Origin: Nonlabens sp.
GTDB taxonomy: Bacteria > Bacteroidota > Bacteroidia > Flavobacteriales > Flavobacteriaceae
NCBI RefSeq assembly: GCF_018401815.1
Contig: NZ_JAGYKG010000001.1
Span: 620,001-684,000, forward strand
DNA: 64,000 nt
Direction: 5' to 3'
Of this stretch, positions 26,827 to 37,400 are shown one piece after another (within the stretch, counting starts at the first letter, position 1; each line of letters opens with the position of its first letter). The position numbers and the translations under genes were made by a program. Under the pieces are notes generated by a model. It was not told the DNA's origin, searched no databases, and worked only from the letters and a program-made list of their open reading frames with translations.

Positions 26827-29800
26827 ATGACATTCAACTACGCACAATTAAATAAAATCATAGGCTGGGCTGTATTTGCCATAGCATTATTCGTTTTTTG
26901 GAGTACGGTAGAGCCTACCGTGAGTTACTGGGATGCCGGTGAATATATCGCCACCTCTTCTAAACTGGAAGTAGGACACCCACCAGGAGCCCCTCTTTAC
27001 CAGATGATGGGTGCTGTTTTTTCCATATTCGCCCTAGAAGCAACAGCTATTGCTTATACCGTTAACCTTTTGGCCGTATTCTCTAGTGCGTTTACCATAT
27101 TATTCATGTTTTGGTCGCTCACCCTTTTATTAAAAAGACATGTCTTAAAGGAAAAAGCAAATGAGGTTATGGTTTTAGGAGCTGCAGCAGTAGGTTCTCT
27201 TGCCTTTGCAGTCACCGACAGCTTTTGGTACAACGCCGTTGAGGCTGAAGTCTATGCCCCAGCTGCATTGCTTATGAGTGTCTTGTTTTATATAGGATTA
27301 TTATGGGAGCGCGACATGTTATTACCACGTGGCGACCGCTGGCTTATTCTTATTTCTTTTGTCGTAGGTCTTTCTTTCGGAATTCACTTTATGGGAATTC
27401 TTACCATTCCTGCCATAGGATTGCTTTGGTACTTTAAACATTATAAAAAAATCACCTTATTCAACTTTATTGTGGCCAATGTTGCAGTTATTGCAGTATT
27501 GCTTTTTGTGTTTAAATTATTGCTCCCCTACACCCTTAGTATTTTCGGTTACTTAGAAGTATTTTTTGTCAATGATATCGGCCTTCCTTTTAACTCAGGT
27601 ACCATTATCGCCTTTTTACTAATTGTCGGCTTATTTATTTTTTTAATCTCGCTTTCGCGAAAGCGCAACCAACCGCTCCTCAACACCATCACGCTCTGCA
27701 TCATGTTTGTTTTAATAGGATTTTCTTCCTGGACCATGTTGCCTATAAGAGCAAATGCAGGAACACCTATCAATGAGAATGCCCCTGATGATGCGCGTGC
27801 CTTACTGGCTTATTACAATCGAGAGCAGTACCCATCACCTGGATTATTTTATGGTGAATCCTTTACCGATAGGTATGCGGGATACAATCCGGATGATCCC
27901 ACCACAGAAGATAACGAGGCTTTTAAAGACGAAAAGCCGAAGTATGAAAAAGATGAAAACTTAGGGAAATATGTCATCGTTAATAATTATAAAGATGCTA
28001 TTCCTAACACCAACGACCGACATAAAGGATTTTTTCCTCGCATGACTGATCCTTCCCGAGCTAACAATTATATAGAGTTTATGGGCGGGCTCGATTATAC
28101 GGTCAAAAAAGAGTATAAGAACAACCAAGAACTCCTGTCGGTACTCGATGATTACGAGCGCAGGCTGCAACGAGGCACCATTGATATAGATGAATATATA
28201 GAAGTGCTGGTCTCTCTTCGTGAGGCCGTAGCTATAGACAAACCTAGTTTTGTGAATAACATGAAGTATATGGCAAACTACCAGATCAGTTATATGTACA
28301 TGCGTTACTTTATGTGGAATTTCACTGGTAGACAAAACGATGTGCAAGGAGAATGGGATTCCTATGACGGTAACTGGCTGAGCGGTATCCGATTTATTGA
28401 TGAATGGAGACTAGGTACTCAAGATGAATTAAGTGATGACATGCTGAATAATAAAAGCCGCAACACATACTTTTTCTTGCCACTCCTTTTAGGAATCTTA
28501 GGTGCTGTTTTTCATGCGCGTAAAGATTTAAAATCTTTTTATGTGACTTTAGCTTTATTTCTTTTTACCGGGCTGGCCATTATCGTTTACCTGAACCAAG
28601 CGATGTTTCAAGTAAGAGAACGAGATTATGCTTATGTTGGATCCTTTCTGGTATTTAGTATGTGGATAGGTATGGGCTGTTATGCCGTTTATGAACTGCT
28701 CTGCGACCTTATGAAATCTAAACTAGCACAGGTACTTTCCTTGACCGCTTGTTTTGCCGCAGCACCACTTCTAATGGGATATCAAAACTGGGACGATCAC
28801 GACAGATCTGAAAAATACACCGCTCTTGCTAGTGCCAAAAAATACTTGGACAGCTGCTTGCCCAATGCCTTGATCTTTACTATAGGAGATAATGATACCT
28901 TCCCATTATGGTATGCACAAGAGGTAGAAGGTTACCGTACGGACGTGCGTGTGGTTTGCACATCGCTGTTAAGTACGGACTGGTATATGGACGATATGAA
29001 AAAGAAAGCTTGGGATAGTGAACCTGTTCCATCTACGCTTACGCACAGCAAATACAGATTTGGAACACGAGATGCTCTATATTATACGGATAAAGAACGC
29101 ATACAACAACGCATGCGAGACTTAAATCAAGATGACACCTACAGGTTTCCTGACACCATGAAATTGGATCAATGGATGGAGTGGGTCGCTAGTGATAATA
29201 AGGTTACCCAAGAGGAAATGAGAAATGATCACTTCGAGCATACCTTTCCTACAAAATATATTTCTATACCGGTAAATAAAGAAGCGGTCCTCAAAAATGG
29301 TGTGGTGTCACAAAAAGATGCAGATCAAATTGTAGATGAAATTGTCATTCATATAAAAGACGATGTGATCTATAAAAACAGAATGCTCATGCTGGACATT
29401 ATCAATGCCAATAACTGGGAACGCCCTATCTATTTTTCTGGTGGTGCCTTTGGTGATGAGGATTATATATGGATGAAAGAGTATTTACAACTCGATGGTT
29501 GTGCGTACCGATTGATCCCTATCAAGTACACTCCAGAAGATGCGCGTGATCCATTTGATATGGGAAGAGTAGATCCTGATTATGCCTATCAAGTGATTAA
29601 AAACTGGGAGTGGGGCAATAGTGGTTCACCAACTATTTATCACGATGTAGAAACCAGACGCAACAGTGTGGGTTATAGAAGTAATATTGCTCGTGCCTCT
29701 GAGGCTTTGGCTAAAGACGGTCAATTTGATAAGGCAGAAGAGCTTTTAGATCTGGGAATGGAACACATGCCTTTAGAATACTATGGCAACTACTCCATGC

Positions 29801-30225
29801 TGGAACCTTTTGTTTCTGGCTATTACGAACTGGATAAAAAGGAAAAAGCAAGAGACTTAATGAACCAGATTATTTTAAAATATCAAGATGAATTGGATCA
29901 TTACAACGCGCTGACACTCGCTGAGCAAGAAGTGAACTACTCGCGCATACAACAAGCAGTGGTTAGATACAACTCGATCACTGAAGTTGCTGTTTTTTAC
30001 GAGGATCAAGAAATGATCGATAAGCATGTCGACACCTATAACGACTACTTTGAACCTTTTGTTAGGTATTTAAATGAAGCCTATTACATCCGTAAAGATG
30101 GTGCAGACACAGAGGAAGTCTTTCCAGATCCTGAAGCAGCAACAGAGCTGAGAGATCTTCTTGATAATTCGGTTGAACAGGTTACCACCGCAAGAGAAGA
30201 ATTACCTATAGATACGCTGGAATAA
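26827..30225 (+). CDS. DUF2723 membrane protein (GT117-type, glycosyltransferase-like)
   Basis: A 1132-residue protein. The N-terminal half has about 12 membrane helices of the DUF2723 family, with the conserved DAGEYIATSSKLEVGHPPGA signature (near residues 36-56) in a first periplasmic loop. Acidic residues there resemble the catalytic loop of protein O-mannosyltransferases. A further helix group lies at about 545-660. The C-terminal soluble half (about 680-1130) includes FTIGDNDTFPLWYAQEV and ends in helical repeats. The likely role is transfer of a lipid-linked sugar outside the inner membrane; this is inferred. A deacetylase gene follows after two bases. A copy of the dispersed palindrome at 27650-27665 reads LSRKR in a cytoplasmic loop. 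Confidence 0.9.
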   Translation: MTFNYAQLNKIIGWAVFAIALFVFWSTVEPTVSYWDAGEYIATSSKLEVGHPPGAPLYQMMGAVFSIFALEATAIAYTVNLLAVFSSAFTILFMFWSLTLLLKRHVLKEKANEVMVLGAAAVGSLAFAVTDSFWYNAVEAEVYAPAALLMSVLFYIGLLWERDMLLPRGDRWLILISFVVGLSFGIHFMGILTIPAIGLLWYFKHYKKITLFNFIVANVAVIAVLLFVFKLLLPYTLSIFGYLEVFFVNDIGLPFNSGTIIAFLLIVGLFIFLISLSRKRNQPLLNTITLCIMFVLIGFSSWTMLPIRANAGTPINENAPDDARALLAYYNREQYPSPGLFYGESFTDRYAGYNPDDPTTEDNEAFKDEKPKYEKDENLGKYVIVNNYKDAIPNTNDRHKGFFPRMTDPSRANNYIEFMGGLDYTVKKEYKNNQELLSVLDDYERRLQRGTIDIDEYIEVLVSLREAVAIDKPSFVNNMKYMANYQISYMYMRYFMWNFTGRQNDVQGEWDSYDGNWLSGIRFIDEWRLGTQDELSDDMLNNKSRNTYFFLPLLLGILGAVFHARKDLKSFYVTLALFLFTGLAIIVYLNQAMFQVRERDYAYVGSFLVFSMWIGMGCYAVYELLCDLMKSKLAQVLSLTACFAAAPLLMGYQNWDDHDRSEKYTALASAKKYLDSCLPNALIFTIGDNDTFPLWYAQEVEGYRTDVRVVCTSLLSTDWYMDDMKKKAWDSEPVPSTLTHSKYRFGTRDALYYTDKERIQQRMRDLNQDDTYRFPDTMKLDQWMEWVASDNKVTQEEMRNDHFEHTFPTKYISIPVNKEAVLKNGVVSQKDADQIVDEIVIHIKDDVIYKNRMLMLDIINANNWERPIYFSGGAFGDEDYIWMKEYLQLDGCAYRLIPIKYTPEDARDPFDMGRVDPDYAYQVIKNWEWGNSGSPTIYHDVETRRNSVGYRSNIARASEALAKDGQFDKAEELLDLGMEHMPLEYYGNYSMLEPFVSGYYELDKKEKARDLMNQIILKYQDELDHYNALTLAEQEVNYSRIQQAVVRYNSITEVAVFYEDQEMIDKHVDTYNDYFEPFVRYLNEAYYIRKDGADTEEVFPDPEAATELRDLLDNSVEQVTTAREELPIDTLE
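27650..27665. repeat. Dispersed palindrome copy inside the DUF2723 gene
   Basis: A perfect core, read in a third frame as L-S-R-K-R between two membrane helices. Confidence 0.9.
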
Positions 30226-30227
30226 AT

Positions 30228-30854
30228 ATGGGGTTATATCCAGATCGCATTCCCTATTGGTTTTCTAAGCTTTTTTCAAGTTACTTTTGGCATGGCGATC
30301 GCCAAAATAAAAGAGTCTATCTTACTTTTGATGATGGCCCTACCCCAGAGGCAACTGATTTTGTATTGCGCGAACTTGCCAAACAGCAGTTTCAGGCGAC
30401 TTTTTTCTGTATAGGGGATCAAGTAGCTAAAAACCCTGAAATCTATGACCTTATACAAGAAAAAGGTCATCGTGTGGGAAATCATACTTTCCATCATTTA
30501 AACGCTTGGACAGCTAGTACAGATGAATACCTCAACAATGTTGATCAATGCGCAGAACTGGTTAGCTCCAACCTATTTAGACCACCTTATGGCCGCATAA
30601 CTGGTAAACTAACTAAAGGCTTAAAAGAAAAAGGCTATAAGATCATTCTTTGGGATGTTCTTTCAGGGGATTTTGATCCTAATAGAACTTCAGGTTCTTG
30701 TTTAACAGCTCTTAAAAAGAATACTCGTAACGGTAGTGTTATTGTCTTTCACGATAGTGAAAAGTCCTTTCAACAACTACAAAAGATCTTACCTCCGTAC
30801 TTGGAATTCCTTAGAGAAAATGGATGGGCCAGTAAGGCAATCTCTGTATCCTAA
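30228..30854 (+). CDS. Polysaccharide deacetylase family protein (NodB fold)
   Basis: A 208-residue CE4-type enzyme. Motif 1 YLTFDDGPTPEATDFVL (near residue 28, metal Asp), motif 2 HTFHHLNAW (His/His metal ligands, near 85), motif 3 RPPYGRIT (near 120), motif 4 ILWDVLSGDFDP, and motif 5 IVFHDSEKS. These proteins remove N-acetyl groups from glycans or peptidoglycan. There is no classic signal peptide, although the N-terminus (IPYWFSKLFSSYFW) is hydrophobic. It lies two bases after the DUF2723 gene, so the pair is probably translated from one message and may act on the same surface glycan. Confidence 0.92.
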   Translation: MGLYPDRIPYWFSKLFSSYFWHGDRQNKRVYLTFDDGPTPEATDFVLRELAKQQFQATFFCIGDQVAKNPEIYDLIQEKGHRVGNHTFHHLNAWTASTDEYLNNVDQCAELVSSNLFRPPYGRITGKLTKGLKEKGYKIILWDVLSGDFDPNRTSGSCLTALKKNTRNGSVIVFHDSEKSFQQLQKILPPYLEFLRENGWASKAISVS

Positions 30855-30873
30855 CATCAGGTCAAATGTATAG

Positions 30874-30928
30874 GGTTTGGTAACCTAACCTTTTATATAA
30901 TTGGAGTTGTAGTCGTGGTTACCAAACC
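30874..30928. repeat. Inverted repeat between convergent genes
   Basis: GGTTTGGTAACC (30874-30885) and GGTTACCAAACC (30917-30928) are exact 12-bp inverted copies separated by 31 bases. The large loop and lack of a T-run make it unlike a standard terminator. Each arm holds a GGTnACC half-dyad. Confidence 0.7.
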
Positions 30929-30968
30929 TTGCAGCAGAGCGGTTTTATGGATCTCGATCCACAACAGG

Positions 30969-31265
30969 CTAATGAAATTTTTGTAATTGGTGGATCAATG
31001 TGTTATCATCTTGTGCGCCACTTTGTCGCCATTTCATCTCTCCGTTTTTATAAATAATGAATGTAGGAACCCCTTTGATTCTAAGCGCCTCGGAAAGCTC
31101 TTGATTTTTATCAATATCAATTTTAATGACCTTGGCCTTATCCCCTAGAGCAGCGGCAACATTTCGAAGCACTTCATTCATTGCAACCGTATCTTCGTTC
31201 CAGTTCGTAAAAAAGTTGAACAACACTGGAACATTTGCACTAATCAGCTCACCGAACTTTGACAT
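30969..31265 (-). CDS. Thioredoxin-fold protein without catalytic cysteines
   Basis: A 98-residue protein starting at MSKFGELIS (31265); an in-frame ATG three codons earlier is also possible. It has the thioredoxin order: strand PVLFNFFTNW, helix, strand KVIKIDIDKN, helix, cis-Pro loop GVPTFIIYKNGEMKWRQSG. The usual WCGPC is replaced by WNEDTV and there is no Cys in the whole protein. It therefore cannot do disulfide exchange and more likely acts as a binding or chaperone module. It converges on the deacetylase gene. Confidence 0.88.
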   Translation of the reverse strand: MSKFGELISANVPVLFNFFTNWNEDTVAMNEVLRNVAAALGDKAKVIKIDIDKNQELSEALRIKGVPTFIIYKNGEMKWRQSGAQDDNTLIHQLQKFH

Positions 31266-31357
31266 AATCACCAATTAAATATTTTCAAATGTACATAAAA
31301 ACGACAATAGAAACACCAATCAATTTCTAACAAGCCTTTTAAACCTTAATTTTTGTA

Positions 31358-32587
31358 CTATTTAGCTCTTTTCTTTAAGGTAATCACGGTAATTTCTGGC
31401 CATATTCCTGCGCGACCCGAATATCCTAAAAAGCCAAAACCTCTATTCACATTTAAAAACTGACCCGCTTCTTTATAGATTCCAGCCCATTTTTTATAAA
31501 CAAACCAAGCCGGACTCAATTTGATAACCCCAGGAATTTCTATACCAAATTGCATTCCGTGTGTGTGACCGCTTAAGGTAAGCTGGTACTTTTTCGCATC
31601 TCCTTTGACCTGTAAATCCCAGTGCGTAGGATCGTGACTCAATAGGATTTTAAACTCTTCATTAGTCAACCCAGTAGCCGCTTTTTGAAGATCTCCATAT
31701 TTAGGAAAACGACCTCCTCCCCAGTTTTGAACTCCTACTATTTGAATGGAATCGGAACCACGTGTTATCTTTTCATTCTCATCGAGCAACAGTCTCCAGC
31801 CCATATCTTTCTGAACTCGGTACAATTGCTGCATGTTTTCTTCTTTGGCTTCCTCAGACTCCCACTGCACATAATCTCCATAATCGTGATTCCCTAATAT
31901 GGAATACACTCCATCTTTTGCAGTTAGTGAACCAAAAAGATCTTCCCAACCTTCCATTTCTCTCGCTTCATTATTTACTAGGTCTCCAGTAAACAAGATG
32001 ACATCGCCTTGTTGTTGATTAGCAAGATCTACTGCGTACTCCACTTCTTCCCTATCGTCAAAACTCCCAACGTGGATATCGCTCAACTGCGTAATTTTAT
32101 ACCCGTCAAAAGCCTCTGGAAGATCATCAAAAGACAGTTCGTATTCTCTAACTTGGTAGTCGTATTTACCTCGCCAAGCACCGTATAAAATAGCACCAAA
32201 GGGAAGTGCAGCCACCGCTAAACCTACTTTTGCTATAAAGGCTCTTCGACTAGGTAAAAATGATGCCTCCTGGTCTTTTTTTTCTCTAAAGCTACTGATC
32301 AACCCTTCTATACTTCTGTAAATATCCTCACTACACATGAACATAAAAAACACCAGCTTCAACACAAAGAAGGCCAGCGCTAGCGTAATAGCAATATCTC
32401 TGGAATCTGACACTTGAGCTCGATCTGGATGCCATAAAAACTGTAAAATCACATTTAGAATCACCCCTATAGAAACAGTTAAATAAATCCATTTCCACCA
32501 ATGCCCTACTGACAAGGTACGTATTAACTGAAAAGCATAAATTTCTAGTGCGATAAAAATCGCTAGGACAATTAGGAGTCTAGTCAT
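31358..32587 (-). CDS. Membrane-anchored calcineurin-like metallophosphoesterase
   Basis: A 409-residue protein with four membrane helices in the first about 150 residues (TRLLIVLAIFIALEIYAF; WIYLTVSIGVILNVILQF; ALAFFVLKLVFFMFM; FIAKVGLAVAALPFGAILYG). A phosphoesterase domain follows with SDIHVGSF, FTGDLVNNE, GNHDYGD, LLSHDPTHWD and SGHTHGMQFG, all the metal-binding blocks. This layout resembles YkuE/YaeI proteins, which act on lipid-linked phosphates; here the substrate is not known. It stands alone, transcribed away from the MFS gene. Confidence 0.92.
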   Translation of the reverse strand: MTRLLIVLAIFIALEIYAFQLIRTLSVGHWWKWIYLTVSIGVILNVILQFLWHPDRAQVSDSRDIAITLALAFFVLKLVFFMFMCSEDIYRSIEGLISSFREKKDQEASFLPSRRAFIAKVGLAVAALPFGAILYGAWRGKYDYQVREYELSFDDLPEAFDGYKITQLSDIHVGSFDDREEVEYAVDLANQQQGDVILFTGDLVNNEAREMEGWEDLFGSLTAKDGVYSILGNHDYGDYVQWESEEAKEENMQQLYRVQKDMGWRLLLDENEKITRGSDSIQIVGVQNWGGGRFPKYGDLQKAATGLTNEEFKILLSHDPTHWDLQVKGDAKKYQLTLSGHTHGMQFGIEIPGVIKLSPAWFVYKKWAGIYKEAGQFLNVNRGFGFLGYSGRAGIWPEITVITLKKRAK

Positions 32588-32937
32588 ACCGCAAAATTAA
32601 TGCGATTTTATTTTTAAAATGTTGGTATAGCGTTAAAGCCTTTAAAAGAAATAGGTGCTTGATCATCAAAATTTTATTACTCCTTTTCACCCTTTAAAAA
32701 ACATGATGTGAATTTTTTATTTACCCTAGTTACTAATAATTATGGATAACCCTAGTCAGCCCTTGTCATTTTATAAACGCCACCCTAAACATAATACTGA
32801 ATACCTCCAATACTTGAATGAATTTAAATTTGAGAATTGGCAGGCTTCGCAATTCTTTACCCTAATTAAATGCATTTAAAAACGCAACTTGTTTTAGTTT
32901 TGCGACTTCATTCAACCCGCTCAACACTTGATAGATT
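32588..32937. other. Intergenic region between metallophosphoesterase and MFS genes
   Basis: No established gene. It contains one short open frame (32742-32879, listed separately) and is AT-rich. It should hold both divergent promoters, but no full -33/-7 pair was found. Confidence 0.5.
32742..32879 (+). CDS. Possible small protein, unknown
   Basis: ATG 32742 to TAA 32877-32879, 45 codons. The product is hydrophilic and aromatic-rich (QPLSFYKRHPKHNTEYLQYL, then FKFENWQASQFF). Residue make-up looks more protein-like than chance, but no family is recognised and the region could be non-coding. Confidence 0.25.
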   Translation: MDNPSQPLSFYKRHPKHNTEYLQYLNEFKFENWQASQFFTLIKCI

Positions 32938-34203
32938 TTGACAAAAAACGATCCCTACGCAGCATTACGTTTTAGAGAATTTAATATTTTCTTACTCATG
33001 CGATTTTTACTGGTGTTTGGTTGGTCCATGCAGTTCATTGTGATTGAATGGCAAGTCTATTCCCTTACCAAAGACCCTTGGTCTCTAGCTGTCATAGGTC
33101 TTATGGAGTTTGCACCTGCTTTTTCCATGGCCTTGTTTGCAGGTCATATTGTAGATCAAAGAGAAAAGCGCAACCTTCTAGCGCTTTGCATTGGTGCTTT
33201 TTCATTAATTAGTTTGGGATTGTTTTTATTGACTTGGCCAGAAGTCGTTAGCGATTGGCCTACGGATACTGTTTTGTATTCCATCTATGCTTTGGTCTTC
33301 TTCGGCGGATTTTTAAGATCCTTTTTCGGGCCTATATTATTTTCACTGATCGCACTTATTGTCCCTAAGAAAGTATATCCCAATGCGGCAACTTGGAGCA
33401 GTTCGGCCTGGCAAATTGCCTCTGTAGTTGGCCTCGCCTTTTCTGGGTTTGCGATCAGCTGGTTTGGTGTGCATTGGTCCTTGTGTATGGTATTTAGTTT
33501 GGTCGTGCTTTCCTTTTGTAGCGTTTTTCTAATTTCTAAAAAACCCATCTTAAACACTAAAGTAAATGAGCCTATTCTACAAAGTTTAAAAGAAGGGCTG
33601 ACTTTTGTTTATAACACCAAAGCCATTTTAGGAGCGCTAACTCTCGATATGGTTTCCGTGCTTTTTGGAGGTGCGGTTATTTTACTGCCCATTTTTGCTC
33701 AGGATATATTGTTTGTAGGTAGTGAAGGCTTTGGAGTACTGCGCGCCGCTCCTTCAGTAGGTGCGATACTCACCATGATTGCCACCGCTTACATTCCTAT
33801 TAGCAAGAATGCCGGTATAAAACTACTCGCAGCTATTTTTGGTTTTGGTGTCTGTATTATTGTTTTTGGCTTGTCCTCTATTTTTTGGGTATCGGTAGTT
33901 GCCTTGTTTTTTAGCGGTGTTACTGATGGTGTTTCTATGGTCATACGCCAGACGATCCTTCAACTTAAAACACCAGATCACATGAGGGGCCGCGTCGCTT
34001 CTGTAAACTCCATGTTTGTAGGTTCTTCCAATGAGTTAGGAGCTTTTGAAAGTGGTGTGACTGCAAAATTAATGGGAACCGTTACCGCAGTAGTCTTCGG
34101 CGGTACCATGACTTTAATTACCGTTGTTGCCACAGCACTCGTTTCTCCTACCTTTAGAAATCTGGATTTGAGAAAGGATTTTGAGGATAATGATGCGGTC
34201 TAA
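32938..34203 (+). CDS. MFS transporter (MFS_3 / EntS-like exporter)
   Basis: A 421-residue transporter with 12 predicted helices, starting at TTG 32938 (no nearby ATG keeps the N-terminus NDPYAALRFREFN). Loop 2-3 has the MFS signature-like AGHIVDQREKRNLL. The second half has DMVSVLFGGAVILLPIFAQDI and RGRVASVNSMFVGSSNELGAFESG, the pattern of enterobactin-exporter-type proteins. The transported compound is unknown. An intergenic copy of the dispersed palindrome lies 36 bp after the stop. Confidence 0.88.
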   Translation: MTKNDPYAALRFREFNIFLLMRFLLVFGWSMQFIVIEWQVYSLTKDPWSLAVIGLMEFAPAFSMALFAGHIVDQREKRNLLALCIGAFSLISLGLFLLTWPEVVSDWPTDTVLYSIYALVFFGGFLRSFFGPILFSLIALIVPKKVYPNAATWSSSAWQIASVVGLAFSGFAISWFGVHWSLCMVFSLVVLSFCSVFLISKKPILNTKVNEPILQSLKEGLTFVYNTKAILGALTLDMVSVLFGGAVILLPIFAQDILFVGSEGFGVLRAAPSVGAILTMIATAYIPISKNAGIKLLAAIFGFGVCIIVFGLSSIFWVSVVALFFSGVTDGVSMVIRQTILQLKTPDHMRGRVASVNSMFVGSSNELGAFESGVTAKLMGTVTAVVFGGTMTLITVVATALVSPTFRNLDLRKDFEDNDAV

Positions 34204-34238
34204 GTTTCCTCCTTTTGGGCAGGTTTTTATGACTATTC

Positions 34239-34254
34239 CGCTTTCGCGAAAGCG
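34239..34254. repeat. Dispersed palindrome, intergenic copy after the MFS gene
   Basis: A perfect core followed by AAACAC, close to the context of the 4059-4080 copy. It lies between the MFS gene and polA, about 150 bp before polA. Confidence 0.9.
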
Positions 34255-34402
34255 AAACACCTACCCACCTATTTGCCCTAATTAAAACACCTAAAGATTC
34301 CGTCCTCGTCATTTTTATGTGTATAAAAAATGAGTTTTATATAAAAGGAACTGCATTTAAGTCTGCTGAGAATTTTATCTTTAACCTCTACAATATTTTA
34401 CC

Positions 34403-37243
34403 ATGACAAATAACGGTACAGACGATAAACGATTATTCCTCCTAGATGCTTATGCCTTGATTTTTAGAGGTTATTACGCACTAATTAAAAACCCACGAAT
34501 CAATAGTGCAGGTATGGATACCAGTGCGATTATGGGTTTTACCAACTCGTTATTTGACGTAATAAGGAGAGAACAACCAGAATATCTAGCCGTTGCTTTT
34601 GACAAAGGAGGCAGTCAAGAACGTGTAGAACTTTATGGAGACTATAAAGCAAATCGCGACGAGACACCAGAGGCTATAAAAATAGCCGTTCCTTATATTC
34701 AGCGTATTTTAAAAGCCATGCATATTCCTATTGTGGTAGAAGAAGGAATTGAGGCCGATGACTTGATAGGAACCCTTGCAAAACAAGCCGAAAAAGAAGG
34801 TTTCACCACTTATATGGTGACCCCAGATAAGGATTATGCACAGCTGGTGTCTGAAAATATTTTTATGTACAAACCCGCCCGAATGGGTAATGGTATCGAA
34901 ATATGGGGGATTCCTGAGGTGCAAAAGAAGTTTGAAGTGGAACGTCCAGAGCAAGTGATCGATTACCTCGGTATGATGGGCGATGCCAGTGATAATATTC
35001 CTGGTTTACCTGGCGTAGGAGATAAAACAGCTAAGAAATTTATAGCCGCTTATGGTTCTATGGAAGGTCTTCTTGCAAACGTTGAAGATCTTAAAGGAAA
35101 AATGAAAGAGAAGGTGCGCGATAATGCAGCCTTAGGACTTCTTTCTAAAAAATTAGCTACCATACGACTGGATTGTCCAGTAACCTTTAATGCCAAGAAC
35201 TACGAGCTAGACGATCCCAACGTAGAGGCAGTTCATGAGATTTTTGACGAATTGGAATTTCGTCGTGCGAAGGAAACCATGGCGAAGATTTTTTCTAAAG
35301 AAATCGCGTCAGAGAGTTCTTCAAATTCGAGTACGAGTACAGGTTCCAGTGCTTCTGCAGGAGCAGGACAATTTTCTCTTTTTGATGCTCCAGGTTCAGG
35401 AACAGCGGCAGAAGCTGAAACAACTGGTCGCAAAACACTTGCTACAAGCGATCATTTCTACCAGCTGGTAGAAGAAGGTATGGGAACCAAGTTGTTCTTA
35501 CAATCCTTAATGCAACAATCCAGTGTTTGTTTTGATACCGAAACTACAGGCTTGGATCCGCTAGCAGCAGAGCTGGTAGGGATTGCCTTTTCATGGGAAA
35601 AAGGAAAAGGGTTTTACCTTCCTATTCCCAAAGATCAAGAGGCTGCACAAAACATAGTAGACCAGTTAAAACCATTTTTTGAAAGTGAGCAGATTGAAAA
35701 AATTGGTCAGAATTTAAAATATGATATTAAAGTATTGCACAAATACGGCGTTCGTGTTAAAGCCCCCATGTTTGACACCATGCTGGCTCATTACCTGATC
35801 AATCCAGACATGCGCCACAATATGGACGTGCTCGCAGAAACCTACCTCAATTATACCCCACAATCTATTGTAGAGTTGATAGGGAAAAAAGGCAAAAACC
35901 AACGTTCCATGCGCGATGTGGAACTGGAAAAACAAAAAGAATACGCCGTTGAAGATGCTGATATCACCTTTCAATTAAAAGAAGACTTCACACCCGAACT
36001 TGCTAGTGCTGGAACGGACCGCCTTTTTAAAGATATAGAAATGCCTTTACTCCAGGTACTGGCTGCCATGGAAATAGAAGGAATCAATCTGGACGAAAGC
36101 TTTTTAAGTTCGCTTTCTGGAGCATTGGAAACAGATATTGCCCAACTGGAGGCAGCTATTTATGAAGCAGCTGGAGAAGAGTTCAACATAGGTTCCCCTA
36201 AGCAATTAGGAATTATTCTTTTTGAAAAACTTCAACTGGTAGACAAACCTAAAAAGACCAAAACCGGTCAGTATTCCACTGCCGAAGATGTGTTGAGTTA
36301 TCTGTCTAAAGATCATGCGATCATTCAAAATGTATTGGATTACAGAGGCCTGGCAAAATTAAAATCAACTTATGTGGATGCACTCCCAAGTCAGGTAAAT
36401 CCTAAAACAAAGCGCATTCACACCAATTATATGCAAACCGTGGCTGCCACTGGACGTTTGAGTTCCACAGACCCTAACTTACAGAACATTCCTATCAGAA
36501 CAGAGCGCGGGAGACAAGTACGTAAAGCATTTGTTCCTAGAGATGACAACTACACACTACTGGCAGCAGATTATTCTCAGATAGAATTGAGAATCATTGC
36601 TGCATTGAGCGAAGAAGAAACTATGATGGCCGCTTTTCAAAACGGGGAAGATATTCACGCTTCTACCGCGGCAAAAGTTTTTAATGTAGCCTTAGAAGAT
36701 GTTACCAGAGAACAACGTAGTAATGCCAAAACAGTCAACTTCGGGATCATCTATGGAGTGAGTGCTTTTGGACTGAGCAATCAAACCGATTTATCTCGTG
36801 GTGAGGCTAAAGAACTCATCGATACTTATTATGCGACCTATCCCAAGCTACGCGCGTACATGGATGATCAAGTTAATTTTGCGCGTGAAAACGGCTACGT
36901 AGAGACCGTATTGGGAAGGCGTCGTTATTTGAAAGACATCAACAGTTCTAACGCGGTGGTGCGAGGCGCAGCCGAGCGCAATGCAGTAAATGCACCTATA
37001 CAAGGAAGCGCAGCAGACATTATCAAAATTGCGATGATCAATATCTATAAAAAGTTTGAAGAGATGAATTGCAAATCAAAAATGCTATTGCAGGTGCATG
37101 ATGAATTGGTTTTTGACATTCATAATGACGAGCTGGAAGACATGAAAAAACTCATCCAAGAGGAGATGCAAAACGCTTATAAATTATCGGTCCCACTAGA
37201 TGTGGAAGTAGGTATAGGACAGAATTGGCTAGAAGCGCATTGA
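34403..37243 (+). CDS. polA: DNA polymerase I
   Basis: A 946-residue repair and replication polymerase with three domains. The 5' nuclease (residues about 8-300) has [28 protein letters not shown] and [14 protein letters not shown]. The 3'-5' exonuclease (about 370-540) has [23 protein letters not shown] and YAVEDADIT, so proofreading residues are kept. The polymerase (about 600-946) has [29 protein letters not shown] and [12 protein letters not shown] Ser/Thr/Ala/Gly-rich linker (about 300-340) joins the first two. Its stop codon is followed directly by the 12-copy heptanucleotide array and a strong terminator. Confidence 0.98.
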
Positions 37244-37368
<125 letters not shown>

Positions 37369-37400
37369 AATAGGGAGATCTAGGTCTGCCTTAAAAAATA

